From Xylogone sp. PMI_703 (lineage: Eukaryota > Ascomycota > Leotiomycetes), in contig JAJTUQ010000001.1 of NCBI GenBank assembly GCA_021399445.1, positions 2,790,001-2,854,000 on the forward strand: a stretch of 64,000 bases of DNA. The letters run 5' to 3'. The translations under genes were made by a program, and so were the position numbers. Within the stretch, counting starts at the first letter, position 1. Every line of letters begins with the position of its first letter. The notes beneath the pieces are model-generated. The model was not told the DNA's origin, made no database searches, and saw only the letters and a list, made by a program, of their open reading frames with translations. Shown here one piece after another: positions 23,510 through 34,935 of the stretch.

Positions 23510-26500
23510 TCACACAATACTTTGTCTCCACCTCTCGACCATATCTATCTGCCCCTGAGACAGTGGCGGTTGTAGCATGCCCATATTCATGCTGGCAAGC
23601 GGATTCATCTGCATATTCATACCTGGTGCCCCATAGCCTCCGGCTTGAGGATTTCCTGTCATTCCAACTCCAGTGTATGGATTCGAAAATGGCATCAAAC
23701 CTGGGTTGTAGGCACCAAAACCTAGACTCGGTTGAGGGAACTGAGGTATGAATCCGCCTGCAGGGACCCCGGCGTTACCATAAGGATTCTGATACTGAGG
23801 GATGCCCCCGCGCCCATCGTTGTACAACCCTCCTTTGAAGCCACTAGCTCGTGGCTGCTGGAGCGGTGCCCTGTGGTCTATGAGAGGACCCTGGAGATTG
23901 TTGAAGGCTTGAGTGTTTATGTTGAACATGGTGCTGGCTCTCTGCATAGATTGCTGTTCATGTAGTCCGAGCAAACCAGTAACTGGTCTCGCAACTGAGG
24001 GGTTGCGGTTATGAGGAGCAGGATGGGCAGACAGTATATTCGCCATACTACGTCTTTGAGCAAGGGTAGGACCACTTTCTGCTGCAGCGCCGCCTGCTCT
24101 TGCTTGCGCTTCGCGCTCAGCTTGAAGGCGCTTTCGCCGCTGGCCCAAAGTTTCCTCCTCCTCTGGTGGAGATTCCGAAATGCCTTTGCCTTTAGAATCG
24201 GGCTTAGCCTCATGATCCCCAAATTGACTCATCAACTCAGATTTGAAATCACCACTGACAGGTCTTGCTTTCGGCAGTAAAGAGTTGTCTGTGGCTTCCA
24301 TTTCCTGGGCCTGTTGCTTCAAGCGTCGAACTCGTTGACCCAAGGTCTCATTTTCGTCCTCCTCAAGATCCAGATGAGGAGCGGGGAGATTCATCATAGT
24401 AGATGCCCGATTCTTAGGCTGGCCGGCCTGCAATCGGTCTCGGCGACGACTGAGAGGCTCATTATCCTCTAAATCTCGCCGCTCTAGCAGACCTAGCGGT
24501 CTATCTTGGGCGACGACAGGAGCATTGTTCTTGAAAAGTACACCCAAAGGAACATCCTCATCCTCATCCGCGTCATCTTCCTCGGCCGCAGGATCTTCCC
24601 ACGCAAGGTTGACCCTCTTCTGCCTGCGGGAATTCTGCTCTATCTGTGCAACGGTATCAAGTTGAAGTAGTGTAGAATGCATACCATTTGGATAGGCACT
24701 TGTGATCGGCCGAGTCCGTTGTCTTTGCTGTTGTTTTCGGAGTTGCAGCTCGGCTAGAAGAGTTGTTGGAGGGCCATGGAATACTTCGTCATCATCAGCG
24801 CCATCTTCTACCGCTTGATCAAACTCTCCTTCAACAGCGCGAGTATGGAGATCTCCAACAGCGAGTGGGGTTGAATCCTGGTTGTCATAGGCATCGTTAT
24901 CATCGATAGCTGGCGATTTGGTAAGTTTATTGCGTTCGATTCCAGTCGACATCGTTGAACGTCTCTGCTGAGGCGTATCTAAGAGATCTCCACTGCTTCT
25001 CCTACGACTCAGCAAATTGAAAGAGCTGGTTCGTTTCCGCTCGTGGGTCAGGGGTTGAGTACTGGTCCGGTTCGTCTTAGGGCGATCCGTACCGTAAACT
25101 TCAGCACCAAGGTGACCTGCAAAAGCATGGTCTGTAAATGCACTCACAGGTGCATGAGCGGAAGCGTCAAGAATACTGTCAAGCGTTGCTACGGCAGATT
25201 GATCCTTAAGTTCCACGACTTGGTTCGCTTCAGGAAGCTCGAAGAAGAGGCTGGCTCTTAGGTGTGCTGGTAAATGCTGAACATCGGTTGTAAGTCGTCT
25301 ACCCCCCATAGTTGTTCTTTGATGCTGAGCAAGATATTCCTGATTCATGGCCTCGTCATCTTCTCGAAGCCTGGCATCATCTTCATTTTCCAGCACGTCC
25401 GGGAGCCAAACGGCTGACTGGCGTGCAGCGGTTGGAATGCTACTAAGTACTTGAGATCTTCTCTTGTTCCTTGCCGCCGTTGATGGATTCTTTGACAGTT
25501 TTTGTGGGAGATTGAGCATCATAGGCACGGGAGCCGGATAGTATACCATCTGCTGTCCCGTATTTGGATCGGCATACGATTTGGGCCTTGCCATAGTTGA
25601 CATGCTTCCCGAAGCTGCTCGTCTTCGAGAAGGTCCGGCTTCATCGTCCTCCTCTTCTTCTGGTAGGTCGAATGTTGCGTGAGGCTTCCGCGCGACATGG
25701 ACGCCATCAAAATCGGCAAACATCTTCTGAGCCTGTTCAAACGTAGTCCCTGACACACCTGTATCTGGCCTATCCTGCTCGCTCCAAGCCTGACTGTGCC
25801 GTGCCACCGCTACATCCTCATCTAGGTCAAGAGGTCTCTCGTAGTATCCAGCAGGCTTGTCGAGATCTACCGGTTTATCGAGAGCTCCAAAGATATCATG
25901 GTTGGACGCCGTGTCGTGTTGATTTTCGCCACGTTCAGCCATTGACGAAGATCTGGATAAAACCGTCGGGGTGGCATGTTGGGGGCTGCCGACGAAGGAG
26001 TCTAACGGTCTGCCTTCGAGCTCGGGCTCCGGGCGAGAGCCATATCGAGAGCTCCTTGACACGGAAGGCACCCTATTGACGTTGGATAGAGAACCTCGAG
26101 GAGACATGATGAACGCAGCGGGCGAAAATCCACCTGATCGTGCGGCACTGTTGACCTCGACAATGGAACTAGCGTTGGAAACTTTTCTCGCTCTTGTCAC
26201 GATCTCAGGCAATTGACGCGATGCAATTGCGGCCTTCAGTTTTGCAGACTTCCGGCTGTCCGAACGCTTGAGCTCCTGATGCAGGTCCCGGATGGCGTCC
26301 TCGACGGATGAGGTGGTGCTGAGCTGTTCTGCAGATCGCTCCAACTGCTCGATATTGCTGGTGTAAGCCCCCTGGAGGGTCTGCAGGTCTGGCGTGGGAT
26401 GGCGGAGAGCTACACTGCGGCCAGAGGCAGTTCGCAGGATCGGGGCGGATGGAGGAGAGGACGCTGGTGGTTTTGGTTTGGACGGGGAAATTGGAGATAA

Positions 26501-26926
26501 GGGTGAGGTTACACTCCCATCGTGGGCAGCGGCTGTTGCTGTGGCTGGAACTCGCTGGGCCTGGGGTCGTGAGATACTACTGCTGATCGAACCAATGCGA
26601 TCCGGCTGGGGAGCGGCGGCATCTCGAGCCAGCTCCGGGGAGTGGCGCGCATACTCTTCATAATCATCGTCCTCAACCATGGCATACTTCTTCTTGTTCT
26701 TCTTGGAGGCGTTACTGGTGGCTCGGGAGGCTATGGATTGCACGACGTCTTTGATCGAAGGTTTTTCGTCGCTCAGAAAGAGGCCGGCCAGAGGCAGCTG
26801 TGGCGCACCGGAAGGAGAGACGGGAGATTGCGCCGTGGAGGTGGACGGGCGGCGGTGCTCGTAGTCAGAGTCGCTGTAGTCATCATCGTCGTTGCGGTCG
26901 TGCTGCTCGACAGCATCGTAGGCCAT
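23510..26926 (-). CDS. Large disordered fungal protein with LGQR-RL repeats, function unknown
   Basis: A single 1138-aa frame. I start at the ATG at 26926 (MAYDAVEQHDRNDDDDYSD). The frame extends upstream only through a GTG at 27019 and a poly-Leu stretch, which is probably 5' UTR. The protein is mostly disordered: acidic N-terminus, Ser/Pro/Thr-rich first half, and a Gly/Asn/Met/Pro-rich tail (NPYGNAGVPAGG, MNMQMNPLAS) ending in SQGQIDMVERWRQSIV. An ordered-looking segment in the middle reads DPNTGQQMVYYPAPVP and RRSQVLSSIPTAARQSAVWLPD. In the last third a short helix-like motif recurs: EPLSRRRDRLQ, ETLGQRVRRLKQQ, ETLGQRRKRLQAE and PTLAQRRS. There is no membrane segment or enzyme motif. I do not recognise the family; the look suggests a scaffold or cell-polarity type protein, but that is only an impression. 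Confidence 0.8.
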   Translation of the reverse strand: MAYDAVEQHDRNDDDDYSDSDYEHRRPSTSTAQSPVSPSGAPQLPLAGLFLSDEKPSIKDVVQSIASRATSNASKKNKKKYAMVEDDDYEEYARHSPELARDAAAPQPDRIGSISSSISRPQAQRVPATATAAAHDGSVTSPLSPISPSKPKPPASSPPSAPILRTASGRSVALRHPTPDLQTLQGAYTSNIEQLERSAEQLSTTSSVEDAIRDLHQELKRSDSRKSAKLKAAIASRQLPEIVTRARKVSNASSIVEVNSAARSGGFSPAAFIMSPRGSLSNVNRVPSVSRSSRYGSRPEPELEGRPLDSFVGSPQHATPTVLSRSSSMAERGENQHDTASNHDIFGALDKPVDLDKPAGYYERPLDLDEDVAVARHSQAWSEQDRPDTGVSGTTFEQAQKMFADFDGVHVARKPHATFDLPEEEEDDEAGPSRRRAASGSMSTMARPKSYADPNTGQQMVYYPAPVPMMLNLPQKLSKNPSTAARNKRRSQVLSSIPTAARQSAVWLPDVLENEDDARLREDDEAMNQEYLAQHQRTTMGGRRLTTDVQHLPAHLRASLFFELPEANQVVELKDQSAVATLDSILDASAHAPVSAFTDHAFAGHLGAEVYGTDRPKTNRTSTQPLTHERKRTSSFNLLSRRRSSGDLLDTPQQRRSTMSTGIERNKLTKSPAIDDNDAYDNQDSTPLAVGDLHTRAVEGEFDQAVEDGADDDEVFHGPPTTLLAELQLRKQQQRQRTRPITSAYPNGMHSTLLQLDTVAQIEQNSRRQKRVNLAWEDPAAEEDDADEDEDVPLGVLFKNNAPVVAQDRPLGLLERRDLEDNEPLSRRRDRLQAGQPKNRASTMMNLPAPHLDLEEDENETLGQRVRRLKQQAQEMEATDNSLLPKARPVSGDFKSELMSQFGDHEAKPDSKGKGISESPPEEEETLGQRRKRLQAEREAQARAGGAAAESGPTLAQRRSMANILSAHPAPHNRNPSVARPVTGLLGLHEQQSMQRASTMFNINTQAFNNLQGPLIDHRAPLQQPRASGFKGGLYNDGRGGIPQYQNPYGNAGVPAGGFIPQFPQPSLGFGAYNPGLMPFSNPYTGVGMTGNPQAGGYGAPGMNMQMNPLASMNMGMLQPPLSQGQIDMVERWRQSIV

Positions 26927-27640
26927 GGCAGCGCATGTAGGAGGTTTTTGATAGAATAAGGGAGTATGGAAGAAGAAAGGAAAGAGAAGGAGCAGCAGGA
27001 GGAGTAAATTACGGTACACGTACGGGTACGGTACGGTTGCGTACGAGTTATGTCGTCGCGGCTACCCGCCAAAGATATGTTTGGTGTGCGCTCTTGCATG
27101 CGCCTGCCACCGCTGGGCTTTTCCTGCTGGACGTTTCAGGCACGCGAGTCCAGCAGCGAGCAAACGGGGAGAAGGTGGGCTCTGGGTCAGCGAGGGTCCC
27201 TTCTGTGGTTGCACGCTGCTGGGCTGGCTTCGGCACTGGGTGGCTTCCATGCTCTCTCTCGCGTCTTTCCGCCCCAGCAGCGAGCCACTGCGGTCCAGCC
27301 ACTGGGGGGAGACGAGGGAGAGTTGAGCCACTGAAAGGGCCAGCTGACTTCAGCGCCCGCGGATTGGCTGCAGCCCGGCCTGGCCTTCTAGATCGCTCCA
27401 GGGTCACAGGCGGGCTGTTGCCAAGCTCAACTCACCGCAATCCTGCTTGGGCGCTACTTTTTCGTCCCATCTGCATCCGCAACCTCACGGAAGAATAACG
27501 AGACCATCAAAATCCTGTATTGGGAGCAGGCATTGCGTATGTCCTAGTCCCGGTTGAGTTGTTTTGCATGTGTTTTTGCCGTAGTTAGAGGAGGATTTTC
27601 ATTTCATCATCATACGCAACCTTATCAAGAATCAAGTCAC

Positions 27641-27680
27641 CAACAACAGCAATAGCAACGATAACAACAACAACAACAAA
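27641..27680. repeat. (AAC)n-rich microsatellite
   Basis: Imperfect CAA/AAC trinucleotide run (ACAACAACAACAACAAA at its core) in the divergent intergenic region. Confidence 0.9.
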
Positions 27681-30200
27681 CCAGAGCCAAAAATATACAC
27701 TGTTACCGTACTACGGTACTCAAAAGCCAAACAACCCGTCCTACTGCAGTACGGTACAGCGATGTTACCGTATAACATCCGCAGGTATCCACGTCTGTAC
27801 GACGATTGTTTAATTAGAACCCTTTTCCGCCCTCGCATGGGCAGAACTCGTATGCACACACACTCAATACGCAACCGCCCAGCAACATCCCCTATCCATG
27901 GAGCATACGGTACAGGTACTTTCGATTGTGTCAATCGCATAGTTTGGATTATTGTGCGTTCCCTATATCGACTCAGCAGGATAAAATTAGCTACACGAGC
28001 CGCCAAGGCAAGATCTCAGCCTCGGCGTGTGCTGCACAGTCACCCGTGCGAAGTCATCATCCATCGTAACACAAGTACAGGTACATTTGCCATCCAAACG
28101 CAGGAATAGCACAGCAGCCGTGTATGTACAACTACCAAGGAGAGCAAGGTAACATTTCCCCCCAATAACAAAAACACTGCAGGAGACATATATCCCTCAA
28201 CATATCTAATACAGAGTTAACAATACCAAGAGATAAGAAAGGAAGCAAAAGGCTGCACGCATGAATCCTCCGTCTGATGCTTCTATTCTTACCATTCGCT
28301 GGTCCCTTTCCCGGCGTCTGATCTTATCAGCACTCTATCCGAACTGGCCCCTCGCCAAGGCCCCAAAGGATTCTCAACACGCGCATGCACCCGAAAGAAA
28401 ATCCAGGATTATATCTCACGTCACTATTGCAGCATTAATATTGCCCTGTACGCAACCACCATACGCATTATGGATAATATCAAAAGTCACTTTTTTCAGC
28501 CCTGTGAGTATCGATTCTGATGCCACGCTCGTGATGAAAAGGGAATAAGTGTCAGCTGGAATTGTAGGCAAGTCAGGTGACAAACTCTTCCCTTCTTTGG
28601 ATATTCACTACTTTTCAGGCACGTGAGAAAGGGGGGGCAGATCACATCCCAAAATGCATGTGATCAGTCCTTTACCGTACCAGTTTTAATCTTAAAATTA
28701 ACCGTATGCCTCTCCTCTCTACTGTGGTCATAGCCACAAAGGTACCTACGAGGGAGCACGGAGATCTTCATTCCCAAGCCACTCACAACATGTTGAGCTT
28801 ATCTGTTATCCGCACGAGGGTATTGGGCCACCAATATCCCGTCCAAGGTGGTTTTGCGCCAAAGTGCGAACCAGCTTTTCATCCCGTGGTAGAACCTGGG
28901 GTACGCTGTGAGCTTGTCCAGTTTAGTTTGCTATCACGTCTTCAGGGCGGGAAGTGATACGCTCGAGCTTAATTATCTTTGGTATTGTGGTTTTAAGTAG
29001 TGATAGATGGAAGGGAGAAACAACCCGAGTGGCCCATATAGCTACTGCAAAGGTATGGTAGAGGTTGCGAGGCTCCTGTAATGAGTCACGATTTCTTTGT
29101 GATAGAGGAGACTTATTTTTTTTAACATGTCCAATCAATTGGCCGACTCTTCAGGGGAATATCTGCTGAGCACTCACTCGACGTCAAGCAAAATAACTAT
29201 TCAATGGTAGGACAATTAACATCCATGGCTCAGGCCTTCACACGATACCATACTTCAAAAGTAGACTAAGAATGCTTCGAGGATCCGGCACAGTATTTCC
29301 GTTCCGAGACACCAGCATGGGAGTAGGAAAATGGAGAACGCTTGTGCTGTGACGTGACGTGAGTGGCTCGCGACAGTTATCAAAAACCACCCGAGGCTCG
29401 CTCGTCGCTCAAAATTTTGCACTATGACACACCAAAACTTCGAGAATCCATGGACGGTTTCCACTACTCTTGCCCCAATTGAACTTTGCCTCTCCGCATA
29501 TCCGTAACGACGAAATGAAAGGATCTCTTTAGTTTGAACAGTGGAAAGGCGAGAAACCTCGGTAGGAAGATGCTTCTCTCCTTGGGAATGGACGCTCCAA
29601 TCCCCAATCACAGAGATCCTGGCGAGATAGAAGCAATGTCAAGCCTTGTAGACACCACCCTTAGGGCTTGGTGCTTTCGTAGTCAGCCTTTTCCTCGGTA
29701 TATTCCATGACGCATGCGAGGAACATTGGCAGGGAGCTTAACTCTGCGCCTGGCGTCTGTTAAGTGGCTGTTTTTTGCTCCGATTGCCGCATGGAGTAGT
29801 CACGGTAGAAGATCCGGACGGACCCAGCAGAATGTTTCGAGATGGGATGACACGCCCTCCGAACGAACCTTGCCACGCTCCGTGGTACGGGAAGACTCTG
29901 GAGTAGTCCACACCAAAGTCCACCGGGTTCACCGAACCGTTACAAGATCTGCTAGACACACACAATCCATTGTCCAACCAAGAGCCGCAATTGGCCTTAT
30001 CAAGTAGTCCCTTCCGAGCCCTTTCTGTGGTGACTCAAGGAGCCGGCCGTTTCTCGGGAGGCTGGCCCTACAAAGCTGATATATTCAGCCTTCTCAGAAC
30101 CACCTTCTGCTCTTTTCCATTTCCCCTCTGTCCATCTTTCCCTCCTGCTGTCCGCCCCTTGCCCTCCCAGCAGTTCTGGCTGGCCTTGAACTGTCTCGTG

Positions 30201-30240
30201 TCTTTGTCTTTTCTCTTTTCTCTTTTCTCTTCTCTTCTCC
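30201..30240 (+). promoter_or_regulatory. Pyrimidine tract before the transporter start
   Basis: A nearly pure CT stretch (TTTTCTC units) ends CTTCTCCAG 26 bases before the ATG at 30267. Pyrimidine tracts next to the transcription start are common in filamentous fungal promoters. The CCAG end also resembles a strong 3' splice site, so a 5' UTR intron ending at 30241 is an alternative reading. Confidence 0.45.
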
Positions 30241-30266
30241 AGGAGTCATTGGAGTAGACAGTCACA

Positions 30267-32271
30267 ATGACGACTGCTTTGAATACACTCGCCCTGGACG
30301 GCGGCGATCCTCGCGCGCCAGCCGGTGCCATAATCACAGACCAGCCTGTCGAGCTCGCCATGGTGCATGGCATGCATGACCGTTCAGTGACCTTCGAGGA
30401 ATACGTCCATTATGCTCGGATCACGCGTGAAGAAGAGAAGATCGCTCACCAGCATTATGTGGCGGCGCAGGGTCCCAAGACGTTCAAGAGCATTCTAAAG
30501 AACCGCTTCTCTCGTGGCCATACTGGCGAGATCACGGCTGTCGATGTGTCGAATGGAACAGATGCTTCGGTGGTTGAGAAAGACCGATCAGTCGACGAAA
30601 AGGCGGGGACCTCTCCAGACAGTAACATTGGTGGTGTCGTTCAACCAAGCTCGCGATACATCACAAAGGAAGAATGGAAGAGAGCTAGTCGTGCTATTCG
30701 CACTGCAGGCTGGAGCAGCATTTTCTATCTGATCACGACTGATATCCTGGGTCCTTTTTCTGTTCCGTATGCACCCCATATATCTGCTAGGAAGCCCTAC
30801 TATGCATATACTAACCTTCTATTAGGTGGGCATTTGCTCAGATGGGCTACGGTCCTGGTATCGCTCTCTACACCGTATTTGGAATTCTTGCGTGCTAGTA
30901 AGTCTCTCTCTTCTATACATACGCAAATATAATAGATGCTAATGAGTGCAGCTCTGGATATCAAATTTGGCATGCCTTCATGCATCTGGATTCTGATCGA
31001 TACCCGCTGAGGAGCTATGGAGACCTGTTCTTCCGTGTCTACGGACGATGGGCACGACACACCATCAATGTCCTCCAGTCAATTCAGCTGCTATTCACGG
31101 TCGCCATTTTGATCCTTTCCAATGGACAGTCTATCTCGCAGATATCCAAATCCAAGGTTTGCTTTGTGGCTTGCCTTGTGATATTCATGGCGGCAGGCAT
31201 GATCGTAGGTCAAATCCGGACTCTACAGCGGTTTAGTTGGCTAGCAAATTTTGCAATCTGGATCAATGTCCTCATCCTATTTATCTGGTATGTGCATACT
31301 TTCCAGCGCTTAGCATATGCTCTCATAGATGCACCTACTAACAAAGCTTTCCCAGTATGGGTGTCGTTGCACACTCTCCACCAAACTACGCCGCCGTCGA
31401 GAGCTCCTTTGGCTCATCATTCGGACCAGGTCCTGTCCACACATATGCTGGGACACCTCCGGATGGAAAGGCTACCGGTGGTTCTGGCTTCGTAGGCTCT
31501 CTCAACGGTCTCAACCAGGCTGTGTACTCGTACGGTGGTGCTATGCTTTTCGTTGCCTTCCTTGCGGAAATGCGCCACCCCTGGGACTTCTGGAAGGGAC
31601 TTCTCTGCGCTGACATTTTCATCTATGTCTGCTACATGTTCTTCGGCATTTTCGTCTACAGCTACCAAGGACAATATTCATTCAACCCTGTCATGCAAGG
31701 TCTCTCGCCCTACGCCTGGCAGACTGCGACAAATATCATGAACCTTGTTACAGGCCTGATTGCCGCCGTCCTGTACGGCAATATTGGTATTAAGGTCGCC
31801 TATGTCGATGTGTTCCAAGAGCTGCTTCATGCTCCACCCCTGACATCGCGTGCTGGAAAAGCCCTCTGGATTGCCCTCGTCCCGCTCTACTGGGCCGTGG
31901 CATTTGTCGTCTGCGCCGCCATTCCTCAATTCAGTTACATCTCTGGACTCGTGGGCGCAGTATGCATCCTTCAGTTCACATACACATTCCCGGCGCTTCT
32001 TGCATTTGGCTTCCAGATCCAGAAGGACGGGATGACGCCCGACGAGCACTTTGATCCCAACACGAAGGTTTACCACAAGATTGACACAGGCTTCAGACGG
32101 CTTTGGAGAGGGTTCAAGGTCAAATGGTGGCTCAATTGCTTCAATCTCTTCTACTTCCTGGGAGCGCTGACTACATCGGCATTGGGAATCTACAGCAGTG
32201 TATTGGGACTGATTGGCGCGTTCAGCGGATCAAGCGCAGCGAGCAGTTTCGGCTGCAACCCCCCAGTCTAG
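30267..32271 (+). CDS. Amino-acid transporter, Aa_trans (AAAP) family, Neurospora Mtr-like
   Basis: Four exons: 30267-30766, 30826-30897, 30952-31287 and 31356-32271 (TAG), 607 aa. All introns are GT-AG and 54-68 nt (donors GTATGC, GTAAGT, GTATGT). Joins read GPFSVP-WAFAQMGYGPG, GILAC-Y-SGYQIWHAF and LILFI-C-MGVVAHSPPNY. Residues 1 to about 150 are hydrophilic and cytosolic, ending RYITKEEWKRASRAIRTAGW. About ten or eleven hydrophobic segments follow, beginning SSIFYLITTDILGPFSV. The segments GGAMLFVAFLAEMRHPWDFWKG and VYSYQGQYSFNPVMQ fit the Aa_trans/auxin-permease fold used by fungal neutral and aromatic amino-acid permeases such as Mtr. The substrate is not determined by the sequence. Expected location is the plasma membrane, with proton symport by family analogy. 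The N-terminus is longer than usual. Confidence 0.88.
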
Positions 32272-34935
32272 ATATGATTGGATGGCTGTATTAACGAATG
32301 GGAAAGGCGAAATATGAATGATAAGATAGAGGAAAGGAGTCGCGTGTATGATTACCATTTGCGGTTTATGGCGGGAAATTTTTTCTGGGAGCTTCGTTTT
32401 TATTTTTTGTTTTTGCTCTGTGTCGTCAAGTATCAAGTATCTGTTGAAGAGATGGACACGTGGATATCAGCTCGATATTCAGTTGCAGTACTTTATGTAC
32501 AGTATTACTTCTTGCGTATCAATGAGCTAATAGTAAAACCAAAACCCATCGGGCTTTTGCTGAACTGTTCAAGTGTTGCTGCCTTAAAAGCTGAAAACCC
32601 ATGCAATTATGCAGCAATATATTTTCCGCACTTTTTCTCTCTGCATGGTTTTTCATGTGAAGTACTTTCGAATACCTTGATTTCGCCATCCAGTATTCGG
32701 TACAAGTAACATAAAAGGATGCATCTAGAACCCCAAATGCTTCTTTTTTATTATTAATTTCTTTTTCTCTCTCACATACTGTGGTATGCTGGGTTGATTA
32801 TGCACGTTCCTCCTCTCACTTTACAGTGTACCACGGTCTGTATTAAATCGTCATCATACATTATTATGATCAATTTCATCATCCACAAACCCTCGTTTCA
32901 ACCACACCCACATAGAAATTCTTTTCCTTTTTATTTTCTTCTCGTGCATGTTTGGGTTTTGGCGCGTTGCGTTTCTAGATTTGCACATGTGATTTCGTAC
33001 CCAAATTATTATTACCTCAGGTAGAGTAATGAATTATGTACTGTACCAACCACCCTGTCTGCACACATACAGACGCACAAATGCACACGCAGCACACAGA
33101 GCACACAGCACAGACATATTGACCGACCTTTCCTTATCTCTGACGAGGATTACTGTATGGCAAAGATCACTTTTCTTTATCTATCTACCGTATCTACCTA
33201 TCTATCTGTAGCATGACATCCCATAATATAAATCAGTGCCCATACACCGGTACATTGTGTACACCGATACTTTTGTTTTATCTGTAATTTAAGATAAGGA
33301 CCTGTAAGACAAAGAAAGGGACCTCCTGTAAATCCCAGCGATGGCAAGCTGTCTAGAACAACCCTTAACCCTCAACCCTCATAGTGATATACCCACTGTA
33401 CGTACTATATGTACCATGTACTATAATGTACATATGCGTCCCTGCCCCATCGCCTTTTCCCAGACCCAGATCCATCAGGCTCTATCCTCCCCAGGTCCAC
33501 CCGAGACCCCTAATCCACTCTGTGCACCATCGTCGCCCCAGAAGAAACGAAGTGGAAGAGCGAAATAGACCGCAGGACGAATACGTGTGAGGCCAGTAGT
33601 GGATCACGGAAGGGACTCTGGATTTGATCTAGAAGGCCACCACCACTGCGGTGGGGGAAGGATTCCCAATACAGCGTTGCATTCGCTGTGGAGTGAGATA
33701 CCGGTACCGTATCATACGGATACCGAAGAGGCAAAAGGATACACTGTAAGTTATACCTGAGTACGGTAGAGCTGTTCTTGTTGTTGCGTTGAGCTAAATC
33801 CACTCATCGACTCAGCTAAATTCACTCAGTAATGTCAGCTAATGTCAACGCCCCGCATATTGCTGTCGTCCTCTTCTGGTTACCATGTATGGTTCCACGG
33901 GAAGATTCAGGAGTGGGGCCGAGTTGGTTTAAACTGCGTTTTGGGCGTGATTCCCTTCTTTTTACATGTACAGTGCAGTAGTAGCTCCGCAGACGATAAA
34001 GAGAGAAAGACTTGATGGGGCCTAGATGTATGTGTGTTTTCTTTTCTGACGAGAGAATTAGAGCAAGCGCAGGATGATGAAATCCTACTGCGCTATCACA
34101 CGTAGGTGCTCGCTTCGGAATTAGTAGTCATGTTTTCCTTTTGGGAAGGGGTCTTGGTAGCACCACGGCTACAGACGGTTTTGCTCTTGTCATATTCTTC
34201 GAACGACCTCCTCAGTGAGGCTAGTCAGCAGGTAAGTAAGCCCAGTGCTTCCTGGCTGTCCAGGGGATGTCATGCCATTGTATCCCCAATTGACAACTTA
34301 TCCCTTGGCTATCTACCCCATGCACCTTCTAGAATATACAGAGCGACTAGGAATATTGTACAAGCAAGCCAGCATAAAATACATCAATACTTTCAATATC
34401 AAAGCCATTTCTTCAACGCAGGTAATCAATAAGAATAATATTTCAACTATGCAATCAATCCAGTCAATCCATTAACAAGCGTAAATCATCCCAGTACGCC
34501 TTTTTGCTTGATGCTGAACATGCCTCTCTTAATCGTGACGGTCGTTAATTATCTATGTCTTTGCCGCATATGGCGCTTCCGACTGTTTCAGACTTGAAGA
34601 AAGTAAAACGTTAAGAGCCAGAAGGAAGGAAAAGTGTACAAGAAGGAAGAAAATGACAGGACCTCTCTCAAGGAAGAGGGCTAGAAAACGCGTGGTAGTA
34701 AAAGAAAGTGACTACAGTGTTCTGGCTCGCGATTGCGTTAACGAATTGTACAACAAACAAAACGCCTAGAAAACGATTCCTTTCAGCCAGCATCGGGAAC
34801 GATTTTGCCCTTTTTTTGTTTCCAGTTCTCCCTCTATCAACCTGCCAGAGCCCATGAACAAATTTTTTTCCATAAAAGGGAAAAGGGAATTTGAAACAAT
34901 ACATAAAACATTAAAGATTTCGTCAGTCAGCCTCG
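32272..34935. other. 2.7-kb convergent intergenic region
   Basis: Between the 3' ends of the transporter gene and the ETT-repeat gene. No credible coding frame. It contains a degenerate TATC run (about 33172-33210), GTAC-rich words near 33398-33432 and 33690-33765, and long T- and A-rich stretches. This is longer than expected for two 3' UTRs. Confidence 0.5.
33172..33210. repeat. Degenerate (TATC)n microsatellite
   Basis: TTTATCTATCTACCGTATC followed by TACCTATCTATCTG, an imperfect tetranucleotide run in convergent intergenic DNA. Confidence 0.85.

Larger units (their letters stand above)
26927..30266. promoter_or_regulatory. 3.3-kb divergent intergenic region
   Basis: This lies between the starts of the disordered-protein gene (-) and the amino-acid transporter (+). 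It must contain both promoters and probably long 5' UTRs. Just upstream of the minus-strand gene (27011-27045) there is a dense run of ACGGTACACGTACGG-type words, and more TACGGTA/TACCGTA words occur at 27703-27775, 27905-27920 and 28673. The short open frames here have no recognisable content. Confidence 0.5.

Noticed and set aside
26927..27019. N-terminal extension (poly-Leu) of the 1138-aa protein from a GTG codon
   Set aside because: A nuclear fungal gene would rarely start at GTG; the ATG at 26926 is the first ATG and begins a normal acidic N-terminus, so the Leu run is better explained as a CT-rich 5' UTR.
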